A stretch of 64,000 nt of DNA from Apium graveolens (taxonomy: Eukaryota > Streptophyta > Magnoliopsida > Apiales > Apiaceae): the NCBI RefSeq assembly GCF_009905375.1, contig NC_133650.1, forward strand, positions 144,282,476 through 144,346,475, given 5' to 3'. The notes under the pieces are model-generated. The model ran no database searches, was not told the DNA's origin, and saw only the letters and a program-made list of their open reading frames with translations. Shown one piece after another: positions 36,596 to 48,533 of the stretch (its first letter is position 1; every line of letters starts with the position of its first letter). The position numbers were made by a program, and so were the translations under genes.

Positions 36596-37188
36596 AGGAT
36601 ATCGCGTGTAATTATTTGTATTAATAAATAATTTTTATATGATTATTATGTGATTTTTGGTGAATTATCTAATGATTGGTATGGATATGTGGATGCTTAT
36701 ATGTGATAAAGTATAAGTATGTTAATTTTATTATGACCAGAATAAAATATAGATAATTACGGTATTTTTCTTGTAATTTTTGGACTGTTATATGATTTTA
36801 TATTTATTTCTGAATTTATTAATTATTTTCTGAATAATTACAAAATTATTTTATAAAGCCGGGAATCATCCGACTTCAACCGTTTTTACGTTTTTACAAC
36901 CCGAAACTCTTCCGAAAACTCCTTCCTAACCTAATCTGGTAATTCCGGACATTTTCCGTGTTTTGACTTTTTCAAGCCGGATCACGGTTTGTCCCGTGCA
37001 CGGCCTGACACAAGATTTTCGATACGATAATCATTTCGGTGAATCAACAAACCCCGTATTCTCGAAAGACGGGATATTATTACGTTATTCTCATATATAT
37101 TATTTTATAAGAAGCCCGGTTTGGATAATTATCCAATACGGGTATCAAATCGGATCATTTTTGCAGTTACTTAGCGGTTAAGTAAATA
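36596..37188 (+). repeat. Probable truncated gypsy LTR (fragment D)
   Basis: Begins TGTAACATCCAGGATATCGCG, resembling the outer ends of the Tekay LTRs here (TGTAATATCCGGG on A's minus strand), and is followed by a similarly AT-rich body with TCCGG/CCGGA clusters. It is cut at 37188 by copia E. No second LTR or interior was found, so this is a tentative call. Confidence 0.45.
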
Positions 37189-37260
37189 TATTAGATATAT
37201 TTGTGATGTCTGTCTAATAATAATTTGTGTTTAGTTTTCAGATCTTAACTAACAGGATAA

Positions 37261-37379
37261 ATCAGGACTTAGCTGGAAATCAGTACTTATACTGAAGTCG
37301 GAACTTAAGATATCAGAACTTAAGTTATCAGAACTTAAGATATCAGAAGATATTTATCAGGAGATAATATCAGGACTTA
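37261..37379 (+). repeat. U3 oligonucleotide array, unit ATCAG(A/G)ACTT, element E
   Basis: Variants of ATCAGAACTTAAG occur at 37261, 37279, 37297, 37312, 37327, 37342, 37357 and 37370, spaced 13-18 bp. The block ends about 190 bp upstream of the TATA box, a typical position for LTR enhancer repeats. Confidence 0.85.
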
Positions 37380-37567
37380 AGAACACATTCAGATGAGGAA
37401 GACGACTGATTGAAGGAAAGAAGATTAAGGCAAACACAAGAAGAGATATGCATGGAGAAGAATTCTATGAAGAATAGAATACTTGGAAGAAAAGATAATT
37501 AGTTGATATATTTTAGGATGCAGACTTATGTTCGATATCGATTAGAAGATTATCTTGTAACTGTGTG

Positions 37568-37577
37568 TATATATAAA
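37568..37577 (+). promoter_or_regulatory. Predicted TATA box of element E LTR
   Basis: TATATATAAAC in the middle of the LTR, downstream of the repeat array, is the only strong TATA match in this LTR. Confidence 0.65.
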
Positions 37578-37803
37578 CACAGCATAGGGTTTACACTATA
37601 AGTGTTATCTTAATCGAGAATATTATTCATTGTAACCCTAGCAGCTCTCGCGATATTTGTTCATCACTAAGAGAGAACGGTTCCATTGTAATACTGTTTT
37701 ATTAATAAGATTATTCTGTGTTTCATACTTGTGTTCTTAATTCGATTTGATTGTACTAGGCACTGCATTCAACCCCCTTCTACAGTGTGTGTGACCTAAC
37801 AAG

Positions 37804-37815
37804 TGGTATCAGAGC
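37804..37815 (+). other. Primer-binding site of element E
   Basis: TGGTATCAGAGC, the initiator-methionine tRNA complement, two bases after the LTR end. Confidence 0.94.
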
Positions 37816-37854
37816 AGTTTGTTAACACATATACAGTAAAGATCCAAAACAATC

Positions 37855-40208
37855 ATGTCTGAAGAAGAGAAAACTCCAACCAAGCCCACCAAAACTGAAG
37901 AAACTCCAAAGACTCAAATCCATAATCGATATGAGACTATTAGGGTTCCATACTGAAACCTTCTGAGTATCCCATATGGAAAGTGAGGATGACTATGTTT
38001 CTGGAAGCTACAGATCCAGAATACCTTGAAAGAATTAATGAAGGACCACATAAGCCAACCAAGCTCTCTGTTGTAGTTGCAGATCAGCCAGCACAGACTG
38101 TACCAAAGGAGAAAAGTGAATATACAGCTGAAGATATCTCATATATTGCCAAGGATGCAAAGGTAAGGCATTTGCTGCATAGTGCCATTAATAATGTCAT
38201 GTCAAACAGGGTAATTAACTGCAAGACTGCAAAGGTGATATGGGATGCCTTGGAGACAAGATGCCATGGAACTGACTCAATTAAGAAGAACAGGAGGACT
38301 ATACTCACTCAAAAGTATGAGCACTTTGACTCAAAACCTGATGAGTCATTAACTGGTTTATATGATAGATTTGTCAAACTCTTGAATGATCTGTCACTGG
38401 TGGATAAGGAATATGATCTTGAAGATACTAATCTTAAATTCCTTTTAGCTCTTCCTGAAAGTTGGGATTTGAAGGCAACTACTATAAGAGACAACTGTGC
38501 TCTTGATAAAACTACTCTTGATGAAATTTATTGTATGCTCAAAACTCATGAACTTGTGATGGATCAAAGAAGCAAGAGGCATGAGAGAAAGTCAAGAACA
38601 GTTGCTCTTAAGGATGAGGAGGGATCCCCCAAAGTGGTTGTCTCAAAGAAAGGCAAAGGAAAGGCTCTCATCACAAAGTCTGATACTGAGTCATCAAGTT
38701 CTGATAGTGATGAGGACTCAGAAACTGAAAGTCTATCTGAGATGGATGTTGATGAAGAGATGATGAAATTGTGTGCTCTTATAGTGAAGGGTATCACAAA
38801 GACAGCCTACAGGAAATTCAGAAGGGGAAAGAAGTTTTCCAGGAAAAGTGGAAGTTCTGATAAGAAGGTACTCAGAAAATCTGAAGGCAAGGCTAGAAAG
38901 TCTGACAAAGGAGATTACTTAAATGTTAAATGCTACAATTATGGTGAGAAAGGCCATATATCTCCTGATTGCAAGAAAGGAAAAGATGACAAAGGAAAGG
39001 CACTTGTCACAAAGAAGAAAAGCTGGACAGACACTTTAGATTCTGAGAATGAGGTGAACTATGCCTTGATGGCAAATGCTGATAGCAGTTCTGATGCTGC
39101 TGAGTTAAAGGTACCTTAAACAACTTATGCTTTTCATACTGATGATATTACTGAGTTGAGATCTTATCTTAAAACCATATTCATTAGTTATAGAGATCAG
39201 ACTTTAACTTGTGATAGGTTAACTTCTGAAAATCTGGCTTTTAAGAAAAGGAATGACTATTTAGAAAAGGAGTTAGTTATGTTCCATCAAACTCAGAAAG
39301 AAAGAGATGATGCTTTTTATGTTAGAGATGAAGTGTTAAAATTGAATCAATCTTTAAAAACTGAGTTAGAAAAGGAAAGAGAGATTATCAGGACTTGGAC
39401 TAACTCTGGTAGAACAACTTAGAATTTGCTAAGTAGTGGAAACTGGAAAGAGGGCTTAGGTTATGGAGATGATAAAAGTGAAACAGGAATTGAACAAATT
39501 AAGCCAATTATTGTTAAACAGACTACTAAGCCAAAGTTAAATCCTGTTAAGTTTGTAGCTAAATCTGTAAAGTCTGATTCTGAAAAGATGAAAGATACTG
39601 AGACAGAAGTTAAGGCAGAGTCAACTTCTGACAAATTGAAACAGGATAAGACAATTGAAGTTAACATAGGCTTAATGACAAAGAAGCAGCTTAAGTATAA
39701 GCTGAAAGAGATTAAGAATTTAAACAAGGTAAAGCCACCTAGGAAAAATAGGAATGGAAAGGAAGGTGTGAATAAAAGCAATAATTTTATGCCTGTTCCT
39801 AATGCTCCTAGAAAGAAATGCTATAACTATGGACATTCTAACCATCTGGCTTCTTTTTACAGGAAGAATAAGAATATAAACTCCTTACCTTCTAAGTCAG
39901 GAGTTAAGAGTCAGTCTGTTAGGTTTAAGCCACAAAATCCTTGTTTTCATTATGGTAGTTTATGGAATTCAATTTATACTTGTAAGGAATATCATAGTTT
40001 GTACTATGATTATTATCAAATAAAACCTTCTTTGAAGAAAGTTAGCATTATTCCTTCAAGTGTAATTTCTGATGCAAAGTCTGATACTGTAAATTCTGAT
40101 AAGAAAAATGTTAACATAAACTCTGATATTAAATCCGCTGCAAATGTTAACAAACTTAATAAGGCCAAAGGATCCAAGCAAGTCCGGGTCCTTAAAACTA
40201 ATCATTAG
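37855..40208 (+). pseudogene. gag: Copia gag of element E
   Basis: Starts at ATG 37855 (MSEEEKTPTKPTK). A one-base loss near 37950 shifts the frame, then the UBN2-type capsid domain reads on from 37983 (EYPIWKVRMTMFLEA; CKTAKVIWDALE). A Ser/Asp-rich acidic stretch (38690-38760) and a damaged zinc knuckle, CYNYGEKGHISPDC (second Cys to Tyr, about 38931-38972), follow. After TAA at 39117-39119 come a coiled coil (39156-39420), the WTNSGRTT/NLLSSGNWKEGLGYG block (TAG between them at 39420-39422), a Lys-rich region, and two Cys/His-poor relics of further knuckles (39820, 39940). It ends at TAG 40206-40208. Confidence 0.85.
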
Positions 40209-40330
40209 TGGTCTTTGTGATAGCAGGGCAACAGGAAAAATATCCTAGTTCTGGACAGTAGATGTTCAGGACATATGACTGGAAATAAAGCCCTGCTATC
40301 AGACTTTGTGGAGAAAGCTGGCCCACAATC
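40209..40330 (+). pseudogene. pol: Protease remnant of element E, internally deleted
   Basis: Retains LDSRCSGHMTGNKALLSDF (active-site Gly replaced by Arg), then FVEKAG, and jumps directly to HNLLSVSQIC. The middle of the protease present in G (roughly 1860-1960 there) is absent, and the join changes the frame at about 40318. The protease cannot be functional. Confidence 0.8.
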
Positions 40331-41585
40331 TGCTAAGTGTTAGTCAAATCTGTGACAGAGGTTATCATGTGGATTTCTTTGAAGAACACTGTGAAGTTGT
40401 AAGCAAATCTATAGGCAAAGTTGTTCTGAAGGGATACAAGCATGGTAACATTTATGAAGCCAAGCTTTCAATAAGTTCTGATGGTTCTGCAATCTGTCTG
40501 TTAAGCAGAGCATCAATTGAAGAAAGTTGGGATTGGCACAAGAAACTCTCTCATTTAAATTTGAACAATATAAATGAACTAGTCAAGAAAGATCTTGTGA
40601 GAGGACTACCAAAATCAGTATTTGCTCCTGATGGCCTTTGTGATTCGTGTCAAAAGGTAAAATAAAGAAAATCTTCATTCAAGAGCAAGACTGAATCTTC
40701 AATTCTTGAGCCTTATCATCTACTACATGTTGATCTATTTGGTCCAGTGAATGTCATGTCTATTGCAAAGAAGAAATATGCTATGGTCATAGTAGATGAG
40801 TTTACCAGATACACATGGGTGGATTTCTTGCACACAAAAAGTAAAACTGCATCTATCTTGATTGATCATGTCAAACAAATGGATAAATTGGTCAAAGACT
40901 CTGTGAAAATCATAAGAAGTGATAATGGCACTGAGTTCAAGAAAATGATTATGGAAGAGTTCTGCAAAGACCATGGAATAAAGCAGGAATTCTCCGCTCC
41001 TGGAACTCCACAACAAAATGGAGTTGTTGAAAGAAAGAATAGAACTCTTATTGAAGCTGCAAGAACTATGCTTGATGAAGCAAAGTTACCAACCTACTTT
41101 TGGGATGAAGCTGTGCAGACTGCTTGTTTTACTCAGAATGCAACACTTATCAACAAGCAAGGAAAGATACCATATGAGATGGTGAAGACAAAGAAGCCAA
41201 ATCTAAAGTACTTTCATGTATTTGGATGCAAGTGTTTTGTTCTTAAGACTCATCCTGAACAGCTATCCAAATTTGATCTAAAAGCTGATGAAGGAATTTT
41301 TGTTGGATATCCACTTTCCAAAAAAGCCTTTAGAGTCTACAATTTAAGAACAAGGGTCGTCATGGAATCTATCAATGTCTCTTTTGATGATAAGAAGATT
41401 ACCGGAATTGAAGATTTCAATGATCATGATCAGCTGAGATTTGAGAATGAAGCTTTAAATTATGATAGTCTAAATCCTGATACTGCAAACTCTGATGGGT
41501 TACACTCTGATGTTATTGAAACTGTGGTGACTACGCCAAAGGAAAATGCACTTATGCAGGGGGAGCATATTGAAGATCCAACCAC
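40306..41585 (+). pseudogene. pol: Integrase of element E, cut by Athila H
   Basis: Reads from the protease tail through the zinc-binding region (WDWHKKLSHLN, LCDSCQKVK; TAA at about 40663) to the integrase core: LLHVDLFGPVNV (about 40725), [12 protein letters not shown] (about 40912) and [19 protein letters not shown] (about 41010), giving D,D,E. It continues with YFHVFGCKCFVLK and GIFVGY. At 41581-41585 the ACCAC target duplication and element H interrupt it. The same frame continues at 52868 once H and one duplication copy are discounted, so this was an uninterrupted pol before H arrived. Confidence 0.9.
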
Positions 41586-41827
41586 TAATAAGTGGCATTT
41601 TATACCACTTAGAACGTATTATAATAGCTTGAATTGATGTTTTGAAATAAAGTATTTTATGTATTTGATGCGTTTTTCTAGTGTTTGTGCATTTCAGGGT
41701 ATTACTTGCATTTGTGGAGAGATTTCATCAGAAATATGCCTAAGTATGTGCTTGTCATTGCAAGTGGGAAATTAGGAGCAGAATGCAGCAAAGAATGGGA
41801 GCAAAATAATTACTTTTCCAGAAAGGT

Positions 41828-41909
41828 GCTGGGCGCCCGCTTAGCCTGGCTGAGCGGCCACTCAGGAAGCTGGGCGCCCGCTCAGGATTGCTGGGCGGCC
41901 GCTCAGGGG
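41828..41909. repeat. GC-rich palindrome cluster, 5' LTR of H
   Basis: Four units alternate GCTGGGCGCCCGCT(T/C)AG with GCTGAGCGGCC(A/G)CTCAG. The consensus CTGAGCGGCCGCTCAG is a perfect 16-base palindrome. The cluster stands out sharply from the AT-rich surroundings and ends about 80 bp upstream of the TATA box. Confidence 0.88.
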
Positions 41910-41990
41910 TGCGAAATTAAAATCTGATTTTTAGAGTTCTTGTTCAGCTGGACTTCTGACTTCTTAGATGGCTGGGTTTTGTGGGGCTTC

Positions 41991-41998
41991 TATATAAG
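41991..41998 (+). promoter_or_regulatory. Predicted TATA box, 5' LTR of H
   Basis: TATATAAG following TGGGGCTTC, conserved in the 3' LTR at 51824-51831, about 80 bp after the GC-rich cluster. Confidence 0.65.
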
Positions 41999-43036
41999 TA
42001 GTTTTCAGAGACGTTTCACGTGTGTTGAATCGTGGTATTAATCGAGGAGCAAGGAGATAAGGAAGAAGACCGTTTTAGCACACCGCAACGAAGAGGAAGC
42101 ATAGTTTCTTGTGATTCTTTTATTCGTTGTAACAGTGGATGCTAGTTTTCTTTGCTTTGAACCTACTCTTGTGACGTACTCTGGTTTAATATAAGTAGTT
42201 TTATTAATTATTCTCGTATTTTATTATCATGTTTTCATATGAACCCATGGTGACGATGAGTTCAATCATAGGCTAATCGTGATCATGGGGTCGTAACGGA
42301 TTTACTATGGAATTCTTTAGTTAGTTGTTTAATACCTTAGTGCGTGATGATTGTATGATATCTAGTATTGGTTGTGCTTATTCGTCTTATGTGCGTCGCG
42401 AACATATAAGATAGGGTGTTAATCTCTTGTGAAGCGACGGTGGATCTTGAGATTTAGAACTTGCCATGCTAGCATAGGTTCATGTATGTGTATGCATGAT
42501 TAGTGGGTAACTCTAACCGTTTTACTTGCCCAGTGTAATCATAAGGAATAACTTGTGCTTAAATCATTATGTTGTCAAATTCTGTAGACATATAGGGTCT
42601 CAACATAATTGATGACTATTCAACTTCTCTCTTAATTATGAATGTTTGGTAGAATGGTATTGGTACAACGAAAATTGGCTTTTATCAGTTTCATGTTGTT
42701 CGATTAATTTCATCACCGTTACATGCTAAGGGTAATAACAATGGCTATTGAAGGAAGTAGTAATGAAGTTATGATCTCATGTGTGTTTAATATTGTTAAT
42801 TCAAGTGTCAATTAAGTGTTTAAATCTCGTAGTTAATTCTAGTTAATAATTAGTTAATCAAATCTACATGTTATTGTCTTGACATTGAGAAGTAATCATA
42901 CATTGGTGAGTAAGTGTTAATTGAACATAATTAGTCTGAGTCTCTGTTGGAACGAACTAGAAAGTATTCTATATTACTTGCGAACACGTATACTTGCATG
43001 TATTATTAGCGCATGTTTTCCGCCATAACAAGTTTT

Positions 43037-43055
43037 TGGTGCCGCTGCCGGGGAC
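43037..43055 (+). other. Primer-binding site of Athila H
   Basis: TGGTGCCGCTGCCGGGGAC differs at two positions from the complement of plant tRNA-Asp (TGGCGCCGTTGCCGGGGAC), the primer used by Athila-type elements. It lies six bases after the LTR end. Confidence 0.88.
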
Positions 43056-43167
43056 TCGGCGTATTTGTTTAGTTTATGCATTTACCATCAGTTGTCGTTA
43101 GGACTCATTGATTAAGACGTGTAACTTATTATTTCCGGTTGTGTTTCAGGTACTTTAGCGAGCGTTT

Positions 43168-44542
43168 ATGCAAACACGTTCTCGTACTCGCAAGAGGACT
43201 TTAGATACGGCTGAGGAGACAGACTCAGTTCTTGATATTCCGGAGAAGATAGATTTTGAAGATTCGGATAAAGAGAGTGAGCAGAAAGAACCAGCAAACA
43301 TGGGTGATCGTATAGTTCTGGCAGATCCAGATCTTATGGACTTTTCTCGGCCTAAAATTGACGACATTCAGTCAAGCATCCTTCATCCGGCCATTCAGGC
43401 TAACACTTTTGAAATCAAGCCGGGCACTATTCAGATGGTGCAGAATTATGTTTCTTTCGGAGGTGCTGCAACCGAAGACCCCAACATGCACATCAGGAAT
43501 TTTGTCGAGATCTGTAGTACTTTCAAATATAATGGTGTGACTGATGAGACTATCAAGTTGAGGCTTTTCCCATTCTCTCTGAGGGATAAAGCTAAGGACT
43601 GGTTACATTCTGAACCAGCTGGGTCCATCACTACTTGGCAAGATCTTGCGCAAAAGTTTCTGGTAAAGTTCTATATAATGGCAAAGACTGCAGCTTTGAG
43701 GAGTGCTCTTACTCAGTTTGCGCAGCAACCAACAGAATCTATGTGCGAGGCTTGAGAGCGCTATAAGGAGATGTTGAGAAAGTGTCCACATCATGGTATC
43801 CCTGACTGGATGGTGATCACCGGTTTTTATAATGGTTTGGGGGCCTAATCTCGGCCCATGCTCGATGCAGCAACTGGAGGCGCTTTGTGGGCCAAAAGCT
43901 ATACCGAGGCTTATAATCTTATTGAGATGATGGCTACAAATGAGCATCAAAACCCAACTCAAAGGATGATGCCTGGGAAGGTAGCAGGTATTCTGGAAGT
44001 AGATGCAGCTACAGCTATTGCAGTGCAGCTCCAAGCGCTGTCTATAAAGGTCGACTCTCTAGCCACCTATAGGGTTAATCAGATAACTATGGTTTGTGAG
44101 CTTTGTGGAGGTTCTCATGCTACAGAGCAGTGTTCTCTTGTTAATGAATTTGTTCAGTATGTGAACAATTATCAGCGACAACAGCAACCTGTGCCAGCTA
44201 CGTATCATCCTAACAATAAAAATCATCCAAATTTCAGCTGGAGTAATAATCAGAATGCTATTCAGCAACCATATCAGCAAGGCGTAAGTAAACAGTTTAA
44301 TCCTTGGGATTTCAGCAACCACAACATTATGCTCAAAGGCAATCATATCCTCAACAAGGAGGTGCAGCTCCTCCCTCTAGTGTTGATTTTGAGGAACTTA
44401 AGCTGTTGTGCAAAAGTCAGGCGGTTTCTATCAAGACCTTGGAAAATCAAATCGGTCAAATAGCCAATGCAGTGCTCAATAGTCAACCTGGCACACTTCC
44501 CAGTGATACTGAAGTGCCAGGAAGGAAGGAAGCTAAAGAGTA
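43168..44542 (+). pseudogene. gag: Gag of Athila H
   Basis: Starts at ATG 43168 with a basic N-terminus (MQTRSRTRKR) and an acidic region. The Athila gag domain follows: NMHIRNFVEICSTFKYNGV, LRLFPFSLRDKAKDWL, TWQDLAQKFLVKFY. TGA at 43753-43755 (probably from TGG) and TAA at 43846-43848 interrupt the same frame. A CCHC zinc knuckle, CELCGGSHATEQC, lies at about 44098-44136. The frame shifts near 44300, after which a Gln/Pro-rich segment and ENQIGQIA (about 44440) continue in the pol frame to TAA 44541-44543. Confidence 0.87.
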
Positions 44543-46049
44543 AGTCAGGGCTATTACCTTAAGGTCTGGAAAAGTTGCTGATGCTAAAAAAGCAAAAGAC
44601 GGAGAATCTGAAGTTGGTGATGAAGAAGAGAAGCAAAAGGAGAAAGCGGCGGAACCAAGGAAGACTACTGTTGAACATACTCTGCCTGAGGGTAATACAG
44701 GGGAGAAACAACTCTATCCTCCACCACCTTTCCCTAAGAGATTGCAACAACAGAAACTGGATAAGCAGTTCGGGAAGTTTCTGGAGGTGTTCAAGAAACT
44801 TCACATCAACATACCTTTCACTGAGACTTTGGAGCAAATGCCTAGTTATGCGAAATTCATGAAGAGTATTCTTTCAAGGAAGGTGAAACTGGATGACCTT
44901 GAGACCGTTGCTCTAACGGAAGAGTGCAGTGCTGTGCTGTAACAAAAATTACCTCCAAAGCTTAAAGATCCACGTAGCTTCACCATTTCTTGCAGCATTG
45001 GCAAGTTGTCTTTTGACAAGTGCATGTGCGATTTGGGAGCAAGCATCAATCTGATGCCGTTGTCTATCTTCAAAAAGTTGAATTTTCCTGATCCAAAGCC
45101 CACCTACATGTCTCTACAATTGGCTGATCGTTCTATTACATATCCACGAGGCATAGTGGAGGACGTGTTAGTAAAGGTGGATAAGCTCTTCTTCCCTGCA
45201 GACTTTGTCATTTTAGATTTTGAGAAAGATAAGAAGATCCCCATAATCTTGGGAAGACCTTTCTTGGCTACAGGATGCACCTTGATAGATGTGCAGAAAG
45301 GTGAACTTACTATGAGGGTGCAGGATCAGGATCTGACATTCATTGTATTCAAAGCGATGAAATTCCCTACAGAAGACGAGGAGTGCTTAAAGGTGGATTT
45401 GATTGATTATGTGGTAACCTCAGAACTTGATCATATGCTAATGTCTGATGCATTAGAGAAAGCCTTAGTAGGGGAGTTTGACAGTGATGATGAGGATGGA
45501 AATGAGCAACTACAATATCTAAATGCTTTTCCTTGGAGGCGAAAGCTAGACATGCCATTTGAATCTCTTGGTACTTCTGATCTCAAGAATGTTGAAGAAA
45601 AGCTCAAGCCATCTATTGATGAAGCACCTACTTTGGAGCTTAAACCATTGCCTGAACACTTGAGGAATGCATTTTTAGGTGATGCATCTACTTTACCTGT
45701 TATTATTGCATCTGACCTTTCAGGTAGTGAGGAGGACAAGCTCTTGAGGATTTTGAGAGAATTCAAATCGGCTATTGGATGGACTATAGCAGATATCAAA
45801 GGGATCAGCCCGTCATACTGCATGCATAAAATTCTGCTAGAAGAAGGTAGTAAGCCAACTGTTGAGCAACAGCGACGACTTAATCCTATCATGAAAGAAG
45901 TGGTGAAGAAAGAAATTCTGATGTGGCTGGATGCAGGAATCATATATCCTATTTCTGACAGTTCTTGGGTGAGCCCCGTGCAATGTGTACCGAAGAAAGG
46001 AGGTATAATTATGGTAGCAAATGAGAAGAACGAGCTCATCCCCACTTGA
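44543..46049 (+). pseudogene. pol: Gag tail, protease and RT start of Athila H
   Basis: After the basic, Glu/Lys-rich gag tail (ITLRSGK at about 44553; PPPPFPKRLQQQKLDKQF near 44720) and TAA at 44940-44942, the protease appears: CMCDLGASINLMPLSI (about 45024-45070), DFVILD, and IPIILGRPFLAT (about 45240). A linker leads to the RT N-terminus (SYCMHKILLEEG, WVSPVQCVPKKGG, ending at 46049). TGA at 46047-46049 stands where Athila relatives have Arg (a CGA codon). Confidence 0.87.
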
Positions 46050-46976
46050 ACATTCACAAGATGGAGGGTATGCATGGATTACAGAAAGTTGAACAAGGCC
46101 ACGAGAAAGGATCACTTTCCTCTTCCATTTATTGATCAGATGCTTGATATGTTGGCCGGTCATGAGTATTATTGTCTTCTGGATGGCTATTCGGGGTATA
46201 ATCAGATTTGTATTGCACCAGAGGATCAAGAAAAGACTACATTCACTTGTCCATTTGGCACGTTTGCTTTTCATGGAGTTTCGTTTGGCTTATGTGGCGC
46301 ACCTGCCACTTTTCAGAGATGTATGATGGCTATATTCTCTGATATGATTGGAAATAATGTCGAAGTGTTCATGGACGACTTCTCCGTCTTTGGACATTCG
46401 TATGATGAATGTTTGAATAATCTTCGCGCGGTGCTCAAAAGGTGTGTAGAATCTAATTTGGTGCTCAATTGGGAAAAATGTCACTTTATGGTGCGTGAAG
46501 GCATTATTCTTGGGCATAAGGTCTCTAGCAAGGGTCTTGAGGTGGACAAAGCCAAGGTGGGAGTCATTGAAAATCTTCCACCCCCTATTTTTGTGAAAGG
46601 GATCCGTAGTTTTCTTGGTCATGCGGGTTTTTATCGGCGTTTCATTAAGGACTTCTCGAAGATATCTAAGTCATTGTGCAACTTGCTCGAAAAGGATGTG
46701 CCTTTCAAATTTGATGATGAATACTTGGCGGCATTCGAGACTCTCAAAAAGAATTTGATAACTGCACCAGTTATTACGACACCTGATTGGACAGAGCCTT
46801 TTGAGATGATGTGTGATGTGAGTGATTATGCGGTGGGAGCAGTTCTTGGGCAGCGTAAGAATAATCTTTTTCATGTGGTCTACTATGCTAGTAAGACTCT
46901 AAATGGAGCTCAAATGAACTACACCACTACTGAGAAGGAGCTCTTGGCTATAGTCTTTGGTTTCGAAAAATTTTGA
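46050..46976 (+). pseudogene. pol: Reverse transcriptase of Athila H
   Basis: DYRKLNKATRKDHFPLPFID (about 46078-46137), CLLDGYSGYNQI, FGTFAFHGVSFGLCGAPATF, and catalytic VFMDDFSVF (about 46362-46390), then KCHFMVREGIILGHKVSSKG and FLGHAGFYRRFIKDFSKI. The start of RNase H follows (CDVSDYAVGAVLGQR, catalytic Asp; EKELLAIVFGFEKF, Glu). These motifs are those of Athila, distinct from the Tekay copies in the window. TGA at 46974-46976 (CGA type) ends this open segment in frame with the next. Confidence 0.93.
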
Positions 46977-48533
46977 TCTTATCTGCTTGGGACAAAGGTG
47001 ACAGTGTTCACTGATCATGCGGCCATTCGCTATTTGGTTTCCAAGAAGGATTCGAAGCCTAGACTTATTCATTGGGTACTCTTGCTACAGGAATTTGAGT
47101 TAGAGATTAAGTATCGAAAAGGTACTGAGAATCAAGTAGCTGACCATCTCTCTAGATTGAAGAATCCCGATTCTACTTCACATGATAAGACATTGATCAA
47201 CGAATCTTTTCCGGATGAGCAGTTGTTCGCAGTTCAGGAGGAAGAGCCATGGTTCGCAGATATTGTGAACTATCTTGTCAGTAATATAATGCCTCCTAAT
47301 ATGAATACAGCTCAAAAGAAGAAGTTTCTGCGTGAGGTGAAGTGGTACATGTGGGATGAACCGTATTTGTTTAGACAAGGAGCTGACCAGATCATCAGAA
47401 GATGTATCCCATTCTGTGAGACGAAGGGGATATTACGAGACTGCCATTCCATAGTTTATGGTGGACATTATGGTGGTGAAAAGACAGCAGCTCGTATTCT
47501 GCAAGCAGGTTTTTTCTGGCCTACTTTGTTTAAGGATGCACATCAGTTCGTATTAAGGTGTGATCATTGCCAAAGAGTGGGGAATCTTACGAGAAAGGAC
47601 GAGATGCCGTTAAATGTGATGCTTGAAGTCGAGGTCTTTGATGTTTGGGTAATCGATTTCATGGGACCATTCATTTCATCCTGTAATAATCAGTACATCT
47701 TGCTGGCAGTCGATTATGTCTCAAAATGGGTAGAAGTCAAGGCTCTACCGATGAATGATGCGAAGGTAGTGTTGAATTTTCTTCATAAGCAGATTTTCAC
47801 AAGGTTTGGAATGCCACGAGTAATCATAAGTGATGAGGGGTCGCATTTCTGCAACCGTAAGTTCACTTCTATGATGCAGCGCTACAATATGAATCATCGT
47901 GTTGCTACTGCCTATCATCCGTAAATGAATGGTCAAGCGGAAGTGTCTAATAGAGAGATCAAGCGCATTCTAGAGAAAGTTGTTTGCCCGTCAAGGAAGG
48001 ATTGGTCTTTAAAGCTCGATGAAGCTGTTTGGGCTTATAGAACAGCATACAAGACTCCACTTGGGATGTCCCCGTTTAAACTTGTTTATTGTAAGGGATG
48101 TCATTTACCTGCGGAGCTTGAGCATAAGGCTTATTGGGCGTAGAAGAAGTTGAACCTTGATCTAGATGCAGCTGGAAAGAAGCGAATGCTTCAGTTAAAT
48201 GAACTTGATGAATTTTGACTCCAAGCGTACGAGAACAACAAAATGTACATGGAAAAAGTAAAAAGGTGGCACGACAGAAAGCTATATCCTAAGTCATTTG
48301 TGCCGGGGCAGCAAGTTCTTTTATTCAACTCTCGTCTTTGACTTTTTCCTGGAAAGTTAAAATCAAGGTGGTCTGGACCTTTTATTGTCAAAACTGTGTT
48401 TCGACATGGAGCGGTGGAGATTTTTGAGAATGATCTGGGCCAAGCATTCAAATTTAATGGTCAGCGTTTGAAGCATTACTATGGGGACACGGCAAACCGG
48501 GAAGTGGTAAGGGCCGTTTTATTATCAACTTGA
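46977..48533 (+). pseudogene. pol: RNase H end and integrase of Athila H
   Basis: [20 protein letters not shown] (RNase H Asp) and the tail [11 protein letters not shown] (about 47127). The integrase HHCC zinc domain follows ([23 protein letters not shown], about 47462-47585), then the core with VIDFMGPF (about 47651), [11 protein letters not shown] (about 47821) and the Glu in [12 protein letters not shown] (about 47934). In-frame stops TAA 47922-47924, TAG 48141-48143, TGA 48216-48218 and TGA 48339-48341 interrupt it; all can derive from C-to-T or G-to-A changes. The natural end is TGA 48531-48533. Confidence 0.9.

Larger units (their letters stand above)
37189..37801 (+). repeat. 5' LTR of element E
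   Basis: Starts TATTAGATATATTTGTGATG (TG changed to TA; the 3' copy at 59874 has TGTTAGATAT) and ends GTGACCTAACA just before the primer site. The upstream part carries the array of ATCAGAACTT repeats at 37261-37379, and a TATA box lies at 37568. Confidence 0.88.
41586..43030 (+). repeat. 5' LTR of Athila H
   Basis: 1,445 bp, beginning TAATAAGTGG (3' copy TGATAAGTGG) and ending GCCATAACA. Contains the GC-rich palindrome cluster at 41828-41909 and TATATAAG at 41991. Confidence 0.92.

Noticed and set aside
43603..44034. 143-residue minus-strand frame antisense to Athila gag
   Set aside because: Shadow of the gag coding strand.
45431..46075. 214-residue minus-strand open frame antisense to Athila pol
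   Set aside because: Mirror of the well-supported plus-strand protease-RT frame, with no motif of its own.
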